Assembly: GCA_020850595.1 (NCBI GenBank)
Contig: JADZEK010000086.1
Span: 1-39,722, forward strand
Direction: 5' to 3'
Source: Anaerolineales bacterium
Lineage (GTDB): Bacteria; Chloroflexota; Anaerolineae; Anaerolineales; UBA6663
DNA length: 39,722 nt
Shown piece after piece: positions 18,601-24,827 of this stretch. Each line of letters starts with the position of its first letter. The first letter of the stretch is position 1. The notes below the pieces were generated by a model, which saw only the letters and a program-made list of their open reading frames with translations, made no database searches and was not told the DNA's origin. The position numbers were made by a program, and so were the translations under genes.

Positions 18601-19304
18601 GGCGCGCCGGAAAGCCCCGGGGTGCCGGCCTCATCCACCCGCAGCCGCACGGTGGTGGCGGTTGTGTTGCTGGAGGCGCTGCCGAAGCCCTCATTGAGCG
18701 CATAGGTGGGCACGATGGCCCGGTTGTTGATCACGGTGCCGTCGGCCTGGCCGACCACGCGGCCGCGGAAGGAGAGCTGGGTCACCCCGCCGGGGGCCAG
18801 GCTGGCGACCGTCCAACTGAGGTTGGTGGTGATGGTGATGACCAGCGTGCCGCCCAGTGGTTCCGGGATAGTTTGTTCGGTGAAGATCGGCTCGCAGGCT
18901 TGCAGGCAAACGACTTCCTTGAGCGTGTCGGCCGGCAGGATGTCGAGGATGTTGATGTCGGTGGCCGTTGACCCGGCGCCGTTGGTGACCACGATGGTGT
19001 AGGTGATCAATTCGCCGTTGAAGACGACGTTATTGTCACCCGAGTCGGTGGTGACGAACTTCGCCATCGTCAAGCCGGTGTCGGCGGGGGCGGCCGGCGC
19101 GCCGGGCCGGGCGTGGAGCGGGGCGACGGCGGCGGCCTGGGCCGGGCGGGCCGCACTAAGCAGAGCCAGCAGCGCGGCGACCAGCGCGGCCCCCAGCAGG
19201 TTGGCGGCCAACAAACCCCACACGGCGCGCGCGGCTCGCCTAGTGGCGGGCAGGGCGGCCGGGCGCAGGACGGGCGAAAGGACTAGAGCGGAAGATGGAT
19301 TCAT
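9639..19304 (-). CDS. Giant secreted FG-GAP / PKD / TolB-like / TIG repeat protein
   Basis: A 3221-residue predicted surface or secreted protein; no overall family recognised. The ATG at 19304 (MNPSSALVL) gives a signal peptide with core GLLAANLLGAALVAALLALL and an AQA cleavage site; an upstream in-frame ATG at 19364 lacks a ribosome site. Approximate order: DUF11-like domain (70-230); twelve FG-GAP/VCBS blades (240-935) with Ca-type DxDxDG loops such as DYDGDGDLDLGV; PKD domain with WNFGDG (1100-1170); Ser/Thr/Ala-rich linker (1205-1295); PD40/TolB-like propeller repeats (1335-1660); second DUF11 (1690-1815); PKD-like domain; about ten TIG/IPT Ig-like domains alternating with another Ig type (1915-2990); PKD with WDLGDG (3030-3110); final TIG. 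No LPxTG, sortase, T9SS or membrane anchor is seen. Likely adhesin or scaffold; it sits directly before the Hedgehog-like gene. Confidence 0.75.
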   Translation of the reverse strand: MNPSSALVLSPVLRPAALPATRRAARAVWGLLAANLLGAALVAALLALLSAARPAQAAAVAPLHARPGAPAAPADTGLTMAKFVTTDSGDNNVVFNGELITYTIVVTNGAGSTATDINILDILPADTLKEVVCLQACEPIFTEQTIPEPLGGTLVITITTNLSWTVASLAPGGVTQLSFRGRVVGQADGTVINNRAIVPTYALNEGFGSASSNTTATTVRLRVDEAGTPGLSGAPTWFSDDVGGTLSQDWGDFNNDGYLDLVLGSSIGTSVYRNEQGRMVLYWSNTLRTYGVRWADFNGDGKLDVVAVGDSLDGSAVTPGTNYLYTQGVDEFVPLGDPAGFPSQYQFVRVVAGNFDQLDNNTIDLIASTNTLNAACPVRLLRNSGAGAFTSPGDCLSTAATAALGAADFDNDGDLDLALGIFPDTIQVLKNDGHGNFNTSLTVATGLGFLPYDFAWGDYDGNGYMDLAAAFPLQKEARIYRNLGGTIFDTPLEPFRTAKFLSPLAVDWGDFSGDGLLDLVVADEVPRVYINNHGTFNANSQIAADALDGQVWSIRGAQLLFGGDLELSLTNRDDSSLLIEGFAPHLDTDLTPVDTAAANSLAWGDVDSDGDLDLVLGAAPSPALGTQIRLNTAGQFPTMQQLSSGPGPQSVALGDVNNDGRLDIAVGTVFDSQLYLAGRTGKEDWTPNAPNFPNRRLAFGDANSDGRLDLLVGANGGGAAVYLNTGSTPILPNSPVFVTPETGDVRAVAWGDFNRDFYLDFVVAFYNQPARLYLNNGNNTFTSVWNSNTTLQTTSVAVADFNGDSYPDLALGHYEGHVQLYANLGSGANGQLSAAPVWEAPNPARTTALAWGDWDYDGYPDLAVGNDFEPNQVYGNFASTPGNTRLFWLWASNNSMATTALAWGDYDGDGDLDLGVSQKGGGANGYYRNGTITPSHLTSDFVPTLARTNNPSYVWVDRPGQTANAYLFSSSELVGGLSQTVAISYTLFDPDGSRKASDLNAPGDTIIRTLFEFSLDGGSTWKTATPAAGWSGPTSNTMRLGQPAAFLWNATKDQAISDDARFRVRIVPQWQVGPAQHASTVAVSPPFRIRALTCVWPENPFILTSPAVISPGVSATYLGGVQAGTGVLTYTWNFGDGALVNGQNTPHTFAANGSYPITLTVTGQACPKNRPVTVNKTIVVGTGLENPKLFLPLLVNGQIVSSTVQDQGGLTDDSASLDATADRATVEATATDSGPASATSTETSTATETATLSPTETAAATDTAPAAASDTPAASETTPPLDNTEVPTNTPATSGLAGVRWAAWRPAVAAAAAQPGLAASGLVAPALSLSAVPQAPISVTQLTTLTTGINNEPAVSGDGTRIIFWSTADPIGLNPDGNIEVFLLTFTPGGLEIKQISNSTGSILGGFNLSPSIDDAGDRMVFFSDRDLIGQNPDSNFEIYLYEAGSDTLYQVTSTSKGFNILPSLSGDGQYLAFASDRDFVGGNADGNTEIFRAQIGAGGVFTFEQVTNSPGGINDQPRINADGSRIAFVSNLNYPVVNAAPLNNADNNREVFLAEISGTVQYVQLSNTTTGSTGEPAINGDGTRVTFVSDRDPAAGVGNPSNLREIYYADISPSYGLSISPVTTSTVEVGNGEPTISADGARIAFVSPGLDQVRIFDALINTELVSDLGASLNPNLSADSTVLVFAHNRQLYYTSSPIAELVVSNVANPSPVFENAPLRYTVVVSNAGPSLAENVRLTETLPTGSYDADQLVFAAEGAACVTGAAPITCTVASLAPNTAVTLTIDLTPTLYGALTNTVDASMTTYERFTNNRVQTPVTVSPVPLASVALSGPVTGTAHVAYTFIAGVTPVSPSLLLTYTWQATGQTPVTQISPAISDSVSFTWNPGGVKTVTVTVSNPAAPVVVATQTITISNPLPTLTAIQPTTATLNSAGFNLVLTGTGFVSTSVARWDGAPLTTTYVTSRTLQAALTSLQLSQIDAHAITVFNPPPAGGPSGAQTFTVNYPAPHITTTAPTGRAAGSPGFTLTLTGSNFIAGAVLHWSGQPDLPTFGSGGVLTASVPAGYVDLAAGVSLSVTNPTPNNGPSNTAGFSISNPTITLTPAGAGILVNNSRVFTVTLSAVQAADRVISLTSSLPAVATVPPTITLPADDTVITFTASGQNVGGTSVLTARLPASLGNGADTSSLTVNYPAPTLSAIGPTTATAGGLTLTLTLTGSDFYSGASVYWGSQAPLAANGSGASLTVTVPAAYLLPAGTVAVTVTNPTPNLGVSGSQTFTLNPLQLTLSPDPVTAAAKTTATVTLTVNALQAATRPVTITYTPAFLLFVASPVNLPANTLQTTFVITGWKGSTGVLTGTLPANLGGDTDSINVTVRNPSPHITTTTPPTTVVGDLSYTLLITGYGFVTDSQVWFDGTQLTQTTYLSDTLLTADVPAGLFPLEGDYGVQVINPPPGSSLSSNIVTITVVNPLPTVTLLSPSTRVTGSGAFTLIVTGTGFINGDSTVLWNGVPRTTTYTTSSQLQAAITAADLSNPGVYPVTVSTAGPGGGVASPALNFTVTTALPAISLITPTTRSVISASFTLSVTGSNFFNPSGVARDSVIQWSDGAVTNTLTTTFLNGSNLTAVVSPALFPTAGVYYVSVFNPDPPGGELSNRVAFTVTNPMPGLSSMSPAFTVSGGLTFTLRVTGSNFITNTSLIYLNGDLLPNNTFLSSASLTATVPFTYLQTPAFLAVTVQTAGPGGGESSPLYFGVDHQPATLTARLPVSATVFSPLTLDVFADNVAPGTQLRWNTTALTPTLTITASEYMADVPLSLFPIGGVYTITMVSPAPPVGGVVSTNGLTLTVYNPAPSPRFAAPVTTIAGTSAVTVTFDTAVGQPSLIPGLQVYLGGELRNTQYISSTQIRVGLLVTDVDTAATLNLTATNPAPNVGAGSFTYTIDPLTISLASAAVTPQTLPATVALTATVGAAQAANRTITLASSNPAIASVPGSVFLPSGNLNAPFNVTGHTSGTVTITATLPAALGGLSATRVITFADAAVTGLAAADNSPKLINTATRFTATVSAGTNISYSWDLGDGSPTTPFTTTNLHTYTYTTGGLYTAIVTARNSTGVYTATTAVEADNPAPTITNITAIAPTSFTTNTINTIAITGTQFVPGAGVRISHTAGGPSTTLSGAAVTYVNSTRLTVTVPAAAVTAAGTYSVFVINPSPPVSEPARRSPAFNIVFT
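10500..13560 (-). repeat. Coding repeat array: TIG/IPT Ig-like domains
   Basis: Within the giant gene the translated units share NPxPxLTxIxPTTAT...FTLxLTGxxFxxGxxVxWxG and recur about every 80-110 residues. Three copies of a different Ig-like unit are interspersed; each contains an AAxRxIxL...LPAxLG pattern, near residues 2235-2310, 2400-2475 and 2940-3010. The array most likely grew by domain duplication. Confidence 0.6.
16560..18560 (-). repeat. Coding repeat array: FG-GAP/VCBS blades
   Basis: Twelve repeats spaced about 50-65 codons apart encode GDxxxDGxxDLxxG loops, for example DFNNDGYLDLVLG, DVDSDGDLDLVLG and DYDGDGDLDLGVS. At DNA level the recurring GTCGCCCCAGGCCA-like words are conspicuous. 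They are coding and vary in spacing, so they are not a CRISPR array. Number and spacing suit one or two integrin-alpha-like beta-propellers. Confidence 0.7.
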
Positions 19305-19392
19305 GGGCACCAACAGCAAACCGCTAACCGATCGTTGGGCGGCACCGCCTGACGGCACCATCATGCCGGACAGCGTGGGCCGCCCGGTTGAC

Positions 19393-22300
19393 TTACGGCT
19401 CGGGCGTGGGCGTCGGGCAGGCCGGGCTGTACCAGCTATTGGTGCTGGGGCTGGTTTCTCGGATGCCGCCGCCGATTTCGGTATAGACAGCTACCACGTA
19501 GTACGCCAGATCGCAGCCGGCCGCCGTGTCGGCCCATTGGTACGGGATGGTCTTGGCGATGTTGTCGGCGTAGGGCGTAAACGTGGAGTCGGGCAGCGTC
19601 GCCCGGTAGACTTTGAAGTGGTCAATGGAATTGATGGCGGCGTTGCTGTAGTCCCAGCGCAGGGTCACGGTGGCCGCGCCCGCATCATACGCGCCGATGA
19701 CGTTGAACGGCGCGGGCGGCGCGGGGCGCGGCGTGGTGATTAGCTGAATAAACAGGTCGGTCTGGATATTCTGAGCGTTGATGGCGCTGAACAGGATGGT
19801 GTCGCCCGTGTTGATTTGCACCGAGATGGAATCAACCGGCGCTTTGTCCGCGCCATCGAAGATGGTCTTCACGGCGTTGGTGGCGGTCCAGCTAAACTTC
19901 ACCCAGGTGCCGGCCACGACCTGATAGCGGCGCGTATTGGTCGGCACATCGCTGCCGGTGATGGCGATGACGCTGTCGGCCGGCTCGTTGTGGTCGGTGT
20001 CGCCGACGGCCGAGAAGATGACGATGGGCACGGGCAGCGGCGTCGGGGCCGGGGTGCTGGTCGGCGGCGGCGTGGGCGTGGGCGTCGGCGGGAGGACGTC
20101 AATCTGCACGGTGGCGCTGGAGGTGAGCTTTTCGCCGTTGAAGGCCGTTAGCACGAACAGCGTGGGCTTCTCCACCGCCACGGTGATGCTGCCCTGCGCG
20201 TTCAAGTTCGAGACGGTGCCGAAGTCTGGCCCGCTGATCTGGATGTCGGTCGTGGCCCCGCTGACGGCCCAGGCCAGCGTGACGGCCGCCGCCTGCGCGC
20301 TGCCTTCGACGACTTCATCCGGCGTGATCGTAAAGAAGTCAATCTTGGGCGCCAGCGGCTCGGGCGTGGCGCTCGGCGCGGGCAGCACCGTGACGATCTG
20401 CTGCAAGGTCTTTGGCTCGCCGCCGTTGGAGGCCGTGAGCACATAGCTATAGGTGCCCGGCTCGGCGGGCGAGACCTCAATGCTGCCGGTGGGGGCATAC
20501 ACGCCGTCTACGCCCAAGATCGTCACCTCGGTGACGCCGGTGACGACCCAATCCAGCCGGATGGACTCGCCGGCCGTGATCACCTGCGGCTGCACGTCGA
20601 AGCGCTGGATGACCGGGATGGGCAGCGGCGTCGCCGACGGCGCGACGACCTTGACCGTGATGGGCGACGATATCTTGCCGTCCACGCCGGTGTAGTGGTT
20701 GAGCGCGCGCAGTTGGTAGACCGTATCGGCCTCGGGCGCGACGGTCAGGCTGCTGGTGAATTGCTCCGGCGAGATGGACTGGGCCGCCCCGTTGGTCAGC
20801 AGGAACAGCTCGTCGGCGCGCACTACGTTCCACGAGAGCACGATGGCGCCGCCCTGCACGATGGTCAGCGTGTTGGTCTGCGCGTCAAAGTCTACCGCGC
20901 CGGAACTGACCGTGCCGGTGAAGTACAGGCCCGGCTCCACGCCCTGCACCTTGACCGTGATGGTCTGGCGGTCGCTGAAGAAGGTCGGGAAGAGTGAGGT
21001 GAGCAGGTTCTCGCCGCGCAGCGTGTAGTTGACATCGTCAATCGGCGTGAAGGTCTTGTTGCCCACCGGGCCGGGCACGCTGCCCGCGTCGGGGTCGAGC
21101 GCCAGGCTCGATTCCACCGTCAGCCGCGTCCAGGGGTTGGCGCGCCAGTAGAGCGAGACCGACTCGCCGGCGGTGAGTTGGATGGCGCCGGTATCGGCGC
21201 GCAGCAAGTTGGTGTCACTGCCGAAGTAGATGATGTCTGGCCGGAAAATCCAGGCGATGAGCAGGGCCAGCAGGATGAGACATAGGATGATGAACCACGG
21301 CCCGACCAGCGGCGCGGCCGAAAGCTGCCCCTGGCGCGCGCGCGGCGACTGCGCCCCGCTGAGCGGGGTGGCGGTAATGGTGTAGAGGTAGTGGTGCTTG
21401 GTGACGCCGAAGAAGCGGCGCTTGTTGGGCGTGGCGCGCAAGGGCACGGCCAGCGCGGTGTCGGGCGTCAGGCGCACCTCGGCGTGGCCCAGCAGCGTGC
21501 CGGCGTCGCCTGGCACCTGAAACTCAAAGTGGCAGCCGCGCTCGTCGTCTTCGGCGTCGAGCCGGTAGACGACATCGCTGTTGCCGCGGTTGGCAATTGC
21601 CAGCGCGGTGCGCGCCGTCTGCTTGTTCCAGGTCACGTTCTGCTGCTTGGGCGAGAGGTCGCTCAGCGAGTATTCATAGAACGGGTTGAGCAGCAGCGTG
21701 CAGGTGTGCGCGCTGGAGCGGTTGGCGTAGTCGGGCGAGGCGGTGATGAGCGACAGGTAATACGTGCCGGCGCGGCTGGTGGGCAGCCGGGGCGGGGTGA
21801 TGGAGATGGTGAAGGTCGCGCGTTCGCCCTCGAACAGGTTGACCGAGGGCGGCTCGATCGTCACCCAGGCAGGGTCAACGCCCTCCACGTGCACCTGAAA
21901 GGTAGCCACCAGGTCGCCGCCGTTGGCGACGGTCAGTTGGGTGTTGGCGACGCCTTCCACGTCAATCGCCCATTCGCGCTCGGTGATCTCGGTGACCACG
22001 TAGTCATCGCGGCGCTCGGCGGGCGGCGTCGCCAGGCGCGGGTAGACCTGGCCGCCCGCGCCGGGCGCAACCTGGGCCGGCGTGCCGGCCGCCCCCACCA
22101 CCGCGGCAGCCGCGCCGGCGGCGGCCAGCGCCGTGGCGGGCGGCAGCGCCTCGGGGCGCGGGGCCGAGCGATTGCTGCCCAGGCCGCCGTCGCCCTCGAT
22201 CAGCACCAGGGAGTGGCCGTTAAGCTGAATCGTGTCCCAGGTCTGGAGCACGTGCGGCACATTGGGCGGCACGCGCTGGCCTTCCACGCTGGTTTCCGTC

Positions 22301-22497
22301 TCTTGCGAGACGACTACCAACTGAAAGGGCTTCTGGCGGTGGTCGAGAACGGCATGAAACGGCGCTACGTCTTCGCTGTCAATGACGAGGTCGTTTTCGG
22401 GATGCCGGCCGATGTTGGTGATGCCGCGCCCCGGGTTTAAATCGAAGAACTTGATCTCACCGTTGGGCGCGATGATTTCAAGTTGGTCATTCGCCAT
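19393..22497 (-). CDS. FHA-domain membrane protein with extracytoplasmic Ig-like repeats
   Basis: A 1034-residue protein. Residues 1-105 are an FHA fold (ITNIGRHPENDLVID then VAPFHAVL). A Pro/Ala linker follows, then an Ig-like region at about 160-400 with LTVANGGDLVATFQVHVEG and LAIANRGNSDVVYRLDAED. One transmembrane helix (GPWFIILCLILLALLIAWIF, about 415-435) has basic residues before it, so the FHA side is predicted cytoplasmic. The C-terminal ~600 residues contain several Ig/PKD-like repeats, a PTPTPTPPPTSTPAP linker and a final fibronectin-like domain (WDYSNAAINSIDHFKVYRA), predicted outside. The Ser normally next to the FHA recognition loop is Ala45. It sits in the operon between the vWA gene and the giant. 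Possible envelope scaffold. Confidence 0.75.
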   Translation of the reverse strand: MANDQLEIIAPNGEIKFFDLNPGRGITNIGRHPENDLVIDSEDVAPFHAVLDHRQKPFQLVVVSQETETSVEGQRVPPNVPHVLQTWDTIQLNGHSLVLIEGDGGLGSNRSAPRPEALPPATALAAAGAAAAVVGAAGTPAQVAPGAGGQVYPRLATPPAERRDDYVVTEITEREWAIDVEGVANTQLTVANGGDLVATFQVHVEGVDPAWVTIEPPSVNLFEGERATFTISITPPRLPTSRAGTYYLSLITASPDYANRSSAHTCTLLLNPFYEYSLSDLSPKQQNVTWNKQTARTALAIANRGNSDVVYRLDAEDDERGCHFEFQVPGDAGTLLGHAEVRLTPDTALAVPLRATPNKRRFFGVTKHHYLYTITATPLSGAQSPRARQGQLSAAPLVGPWFIILCLILLALLIAWIFRPDIIYFGSDTNLLRADTGAIQLTAGESVSLYWRANPWTRLTVESSLALDPDAGSVPGPVGNKTFTPIDDVNYTLRGENLLTSLFPTFFSDRQTITVKVQGVEPGLYFTGTVSSGAVDFDAQTNTLTIVQGGAIVLSWNVVRADELFLLTNGAAQSISPEQFTSSLTVAPEADTVYQLRALNHYTGVDGKISSPITVKVVAPSATPLPIPVIQRFDVQPQVITAGESIRLDWVVTGVTEVTILGVDGVYAPTGSIEVSPAEPGTYSYVLTASNGGEPKTLQQIVTVLPAPSATPEPLAPKIDFFTITPDEVVEGSAQAAAVTLAWAVSGATTDIQISGPDFGTVSNLNAQGSITVAVEKPTLFVLTAFNGEKLTSSATVQIDVLPPTPTPTPPPTSTPAPTPLPVPIVIFSAVGDTDHNEPADSVIAITGSDVPTNTRRYQVVAGTWVKFSWTATNAVKTIFDGADKAPVDSISVQINTGDTILFSAINAQNIQTDLFIQLITTPRPAPPAPFNVIGAYDAGAATVTLRWDYSNAAINSIDHFKVYRATLPDSTFTPYADNIAKTIPYQWADTAAGCDLAYYVVAVYTEIGGGIRETSPSTNSWYSPACPTPTPEP

Positions 22498-22521
22498 CGT
22501 CAGTCGTCCAGGCCGCGCACG

Positions 22522-24801
22522 TCAGATCATCCCAAAATTGAGCAGCAGGTACCAGGCCAGCAGCCCCAATAAGGCGACGGTGAGCAAGAAGAGCACGACG
22601 GTGAGCACGCGCCGGCCCAGGCCCACACCTCTGAGCGCCACGGTGCCGTGCTCAACCACCGGCTGGGCGGCGTCGTCCTCGGCGGTGCGCGCCAGCACGC
22701 GAAAGGCGTAGTGCTGAGTGCGCGGCGCGCGCAGCGGGCTGACCAGCAACTGCACCACCAGGCTCTGGCCCGGCTCGACATAGGGCGTGACCGACCAGCC
22801 GGGGCGGGCGGCGCCGGCCTGGGCCAGCGTAGTGGGCGCGCCGGTGAGCTGCGCCTGGGCGGCGGCGGGGGGCGCGCCCGCGGCCATGGTGGCCGTGGGC
22901 GCCGCAGCGTAGCCGCCCAGCGTGGTGCCCGACGACCCCGTCACCGGCGGCGGGGCGGCGGCCTTCACCACGCGCTCCACGCGCCCCGGCATTTCCAGGC
23001 CTTCGTAGGCCTCGTATTGCGCGCCGCGCACCTGGCTGATGCTGCCGCGCATCTTGCGCCCGCCCGTGCCCGGCATCAGGTAGCTGACATTGCTCAGCCA
23101 GGCGGTGATGTTTTCCATGACGCTCAAGCCGCGCTGGCCCGCGGCCACGCCCTTATCCACGGCGGCCTTGGGGTTAAGCTTGTCATTGCCCGCCGCCGCC
23201 GGGGCGGGGGCCGCGCCGCGCGCCGCGGGTTGAGCCAGGGCGGGCCGTCCGCCGGCGTCTGGGCGCGTGGCCAGGCCGGCTTCGTGCAGGGCGAATTGGA
23301 ACTTGAGCGCGTTGCTGGGGTCTTCGGCGCGCAGTTCGTAGCGGCTGCGCGCGTTGCCCTGGTTGGTCAACTCCACCTGGCAGGTCTTAATCTGCACCTG
23401 GCGCTGACTGCGCAAGGTGCGCAGCCACAGCACGAAGGCGACGATCAGCCCCAAAAGAATGAGCGCGCCGCCCAGGATTTGCGCGAGCACGCGCGCCGCG
23501 GTCTGCGCCATGACCGTCACCGGGCTGGGGCCGGTGGGGACCGCTACGGTGGGCGCGGGTGTCGCCGTGATAACCACCGGCGGCGGCAGCACCACGTTCA
23601 CCGTCACCTGCGTCACGCCCACGTTGCCCGCAGCGTCGGTGGCCTCGATCTTCAGCGTATGCGTGCCGGGGTCGGCCAGCGTGCTGTCCCAGTCGAAGCG
23701 GTAGGGCGGTTTGGTCAGTTCGGCCAAGACCTGGTCGTCGAGTTGGAAGCGCACGGTTTCCACCGCGGCCGGGGCCTGCACGTCGGCCACCAGGAAGACC
23801 ATGCCGCGCACGGTCTGGCCGTTAGACAGGCCGGGGCCTTCCACCACCACCTCGCCCGGCACGCCGGTGAAGCTGCTGGTGGCGCTGGCGGTCGCGCCCT
23901 GATCGTCCAGCGTGATTTGCAGCCGGTGCGCCGCGTTGTCGGCCACCAGTTCTGACTCAAAGCTGAGGGCGTAACTCTGGCGCAGCAACACGCCCAGCGT
24001 CAGCAAATTCGGCCGAATTTCCGACGAGGTGGTCAGGGCATAGGCCTGGCCGCCCGAAAAGCGCGCCCAGTTGTCCATCAGTTCCTGGTTCACGTTCGGG
24101 CCGAACGACATGGGGTAAATGCGCGCCTGGGCCTTGCGCGCCGCGTCGAGCACCGGCTCGGGGGCCAGGTTGTCGGTGGTGTCGCCGCTGTTGGTGAAGG
24201 TGAGCACGGCCTTGCGGCCCTCGGGCAGCGCGGCCAGCAAGCTCACGCTCTGCTGAATGGCCGCGTTGAAGGCCGTGCCGTTGCCGTCCGCCACCAGCCC
24301 TTCCAGCGCGCCCACCAGCTGCGGTTTGTCGCTGGTAAAGGTCACGGCGGTGACTACTTCATCAAAATAGGTGACCAGCGCTACCTGGTCGCTGGGGCCG
24401 AGCGAGTTCACAAAATCAATCGCGGCGGCCTTCACGTTCGCCAGGTCGGCCTCGTTCACGCTCACATCCACGGCCAGCACCAGGCTGAGCTGCTGGGAGG
24501 TGTCACTCGTCAGCACGAGGCTGCGCGGCGAAACGGCGCGGCCGTCCTCGGTCACGCTGAAGTTGTCGGCCGTCAGGCCCACCAGCGGCAGGCCGTTGGC
24601 GCCGCTCGCCGTCAGGTAGGCGGTCACGGTCGGGAAACTGCCGCTGTCTACCCCGGTGATGACAATGGCCGGGCCGGCCTCCTGCGCGCGCGCGGCCGGC
24701 AGCCCGGCCAGCCCTAGGGCCAGGGCGGCGGCCAGAACCGTCAGCCCGACCCGCCGGCAGGCGGCCAGGCGGCGGAGCAGGCGCGTTGGCAGAGGCAGCA
24801 T
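22522..24801 (-). CDS. von Willebrand factor A domain membrane protein
   Basis: A 759-residue protein. The ATG at 24801 is preceded by GAGGA at good spacing; a TTG start 18 bases upstream is less likely. A signal peptide ends near ARAQ (residue 40). The vWA domain (about 100-300) has a MIDAS written DVSVN at 112-116, Thr176 in GNGTAFN and Asp207 in NSGDTTD; the usual third-position Ser is Asn. An Ig-like segment follows (WDSTLADPGTHTLKIEATDA). A helix at 437-460 followed by RTLRSQRQ brings the chain to the cytoplasm, where an Ig-like region (VELTNQGNARSRYELRAED) and a Pro/Ala linker lie. A last helix near 730-755 ends the protein. The vWA domain would face outside and bind a partner through a metal ion. 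Confidence 0.8.
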   Translation of the reverse strand: MLPLPTRLLRRLAACRRVGLTVLAAALALGLAGLPAARAQEAGPAIVITGVDSGSFPTVTAYLTASGANGLPLVGLTADNFSVTEDGRAVSPRSLVLTSDTSQQLSLVLAVDVSVNEADLANVKAAAIDFVNSLGPSDQVALVTYFDEVVTAVTFTSDKPQLVGALEGLVADGNGTAFNAAIQQSVSLLAALPEGRKAVLTFTNSGDTTDNLAPEPVLDAARKAQARIYPMSFGPNVNQELMDNWARFSGGQAYALTTSSEIRPNLLTLGVLLRQSYALSFESELVADNAAHRLQITLDDQGATASATSSFTGVPGEVVVEGPGLSNGQTVRGMVFLVADVQAPAAVETVRFQLDDQVLAELTKPPYRFDWDSTLADPGTHTLKIEATDAAGNVGVTQVTVNVVLPPPVVITATPAPTVAVPTGPSPVTVMAQTAARVLAQILGGALILLGLIVAFVLWLRTLRSQRQVQIKTCQVELTNQGNARSRYELRAEDPSNALKFQFALHEAGLATRPDAGGRPALAQPAARGAAPAPAAAGNDKLNPKAAVDKGVAAGQRGLSVMENITAWLSNVSYLMPGTGGRKMRGSISQVRGAQYEAYEGLEMPGRVERVVKAAAPPPVTGSSGTTLGGYAAAPTATMAAGAPPAAAQAQLTGAPTTLAQAGAARPGWSVTPYVEPGQSLVVQLLVSPLRAPRTQHYAFRVLARTAEDDAAQPVVEHGTVALRGVGLGRRVLTVVLFLLTVALLGLLAWYLLLNFGMI

Positions 24802-24827
24802 GAGCGCGAGTCCTCGCAATCCTCGGG

